Shown: piece by piece, positions 6,046-6,387 of the stretch
Numbering within the stretch: position 1 is the first letter of the stretch
How the letters are laid out: every line of letters starts with the position of its first letter
Source: Fimbriimonadia bacterium
GTDB lineage: Bacteria > Armatimonadota > Fimbriimonadia > Fimbriimonadales > Fimbriimonadaceae
Reading direction: 5' to 3'
Assembly: GCA_029824495.1 (NCBI GenBank)
Contig: JALGXY010000451.1
Coordinates: 1-6,387, forward strand
DNA: 6,387 bases
The notes under the pieces: generated by a model
What the model saw: only the letters and a program-made list of their open reading frames with translations
Told to the model about the DNA's origin: nothing
Database searches by the model: none
Made by a program: the position numbers and the translations under genes

Positions 6046-6387
6046 ATGATCTTCTCACTGGCTGTTTCGGCGCCTGCACCGCCCAACATCGTTTTCATCA
6101 TGATGGATGAGTGGGGCTACTACGAGGCCAGCGGTCTTGGTCATCCGGACCTGCAGACCCCCAATATCGATCGGTTCATCACCGAAGGCACAAGGTTCAC
6201 CCAGGCTCTGGCAGGCGGACCGGTCTGTGCGCCAACCCGGTGCAGTCTGCTGACGGGAAAGCACGCCGGTCACATGACAGTTCGCGACAACAGCGGCTCG
6301 TTCTCATCGATTCGAAGCGAGGAGCTCACCCTGGCTGAGGTGGTCGGGCAGCAGGGCTATGTCAGCGGCGGATTCGGGAAATGGGGG
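6046..6387 (+). CDS. Type I sulfatase (formylglycine-dependent), 3' partial
   Basis: The frame from ATG 6046 is open to the end of the window (114 codons), so the C-terminal part is missing. Residues 12-42 match the sulfatase opening, PPNIVFIMMDEWGYYE then TPNIDRF, where D21 and E22 stand where most relatives have the metal-binding Asp pair. The activation motif C-x-P-x-R is CAPTRCSLLTGKH, with C61 (codon 6226-6228) to be oxidised to formylglycine and R65. FGKWG at the edge matches the GKW-H-x-G block. The enzyme would hydrolyse a sulfate ester, perhaps on a polysaccharide; the substrate is not readable. The gene starts right after the pseudopilin TAG, in the same frame, with no Shine-Dalgarno sequence. 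Only about nine residues (MIFSLAVSA) precede PAPPN, which is too short for a normal signal peptide, although sulfatases of this type are usually exported. ATG 6100 or 6103 would remove the first strand and is unlikely. Confidence 0.93.
   Translation, partial: MIFSLAVSAPAPPNIVFIMMDEWGYYEASGLGHPDLQTPNIDRFITEGTRFTQALAGGPVCAPTRCSLLTGKHAGHMTVRDNSGSFSSIRSEELTLAEVVGQQGYVSGGFGKWG

Noticed and set aside
1..6387. CRISPR array, tRNA, insertion sequence or long direct repeat
   Set aside because: No repeated units, tRNA-like cloverleaf or transposase-like frame was seen on either strand; nearly all bases are covered by recognised genes.

Overview
The window reads as ordinary bacterial chromosome of moderately high GC and is almost fully coding. 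The best taxonomic clue is the protein at 5278-6045. It has a prepilin leader followed by the [18 protein letters not shown] and YPP pattern of the large pseudopilin-like family seen in Armatimonadota (Fimbriimonadia-type) and also in Planctomycetota and Verrucomicrobiota. An Armatimonadota-like host is an inference, not proven here. No rRNA, tRNA, CRISPR, insertion sequence, phage or plasmid feature was seen.

Region 1 (1-3421, + strand) is the downstream part of a caa3-type cytochrome c oxidase operon. It holds the C-terminal heme-c domain of subunit II (coxB, cut by the window start), subunit I (ctaD), subunit III (ctaE) and a subunit IV-like membrane protein (ctaF). The genes overlap or nearly touch (GTGA overlap, TGATG overlap, 7-nt gap), so they are probably cotranscribed and translationally coupled. 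Together they pass electrons from the tethered cytochrome c to the CuA and heme a/a3-CuB centres, reduce oxygen to water and pump protons. Subunit I carries the YS motif of A2-type heme-copper oxidases. A strong intrinsic terminator ends the operon and lies inside the 3' end of the convergent gene.

Region 2 (3356-4545, - strand) is a two-gene unit, purN then plsC, joined by an ATGA overlap. PurN makes formyl-GAR in purine synthesis. PlsC is a small acyltransferase of the lysophosphatidic-acid type. The unit converges on the oxidase operon with a 4-nt tail-to-tail overlap.

Region 3 (4546-4612) is a short divergent intergenic stretch. Each flanking ATG has a TANNNT hexamer 6-7 nt upstream and no Shine-Dalgarno sequence, which suggests leaderless transcripts in both directions.

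Region 4 (4613-6387, + strand) holds a lipoprotein of unknown function, the pseudopilin-like secreted protein, and the start of a type I (formylglycine) sulfatase cut by the window end. The sulfatase ATG directly follows the TAG of the pseudopilin gene in the same frame.

I do not see a clearly new biological system. The items most worth checking are the terminator embedded in coding DNA, the leaderless-promoter pattern, the unusual metal-site residues in subunit I, and the in-frame TAG/ATG junction.
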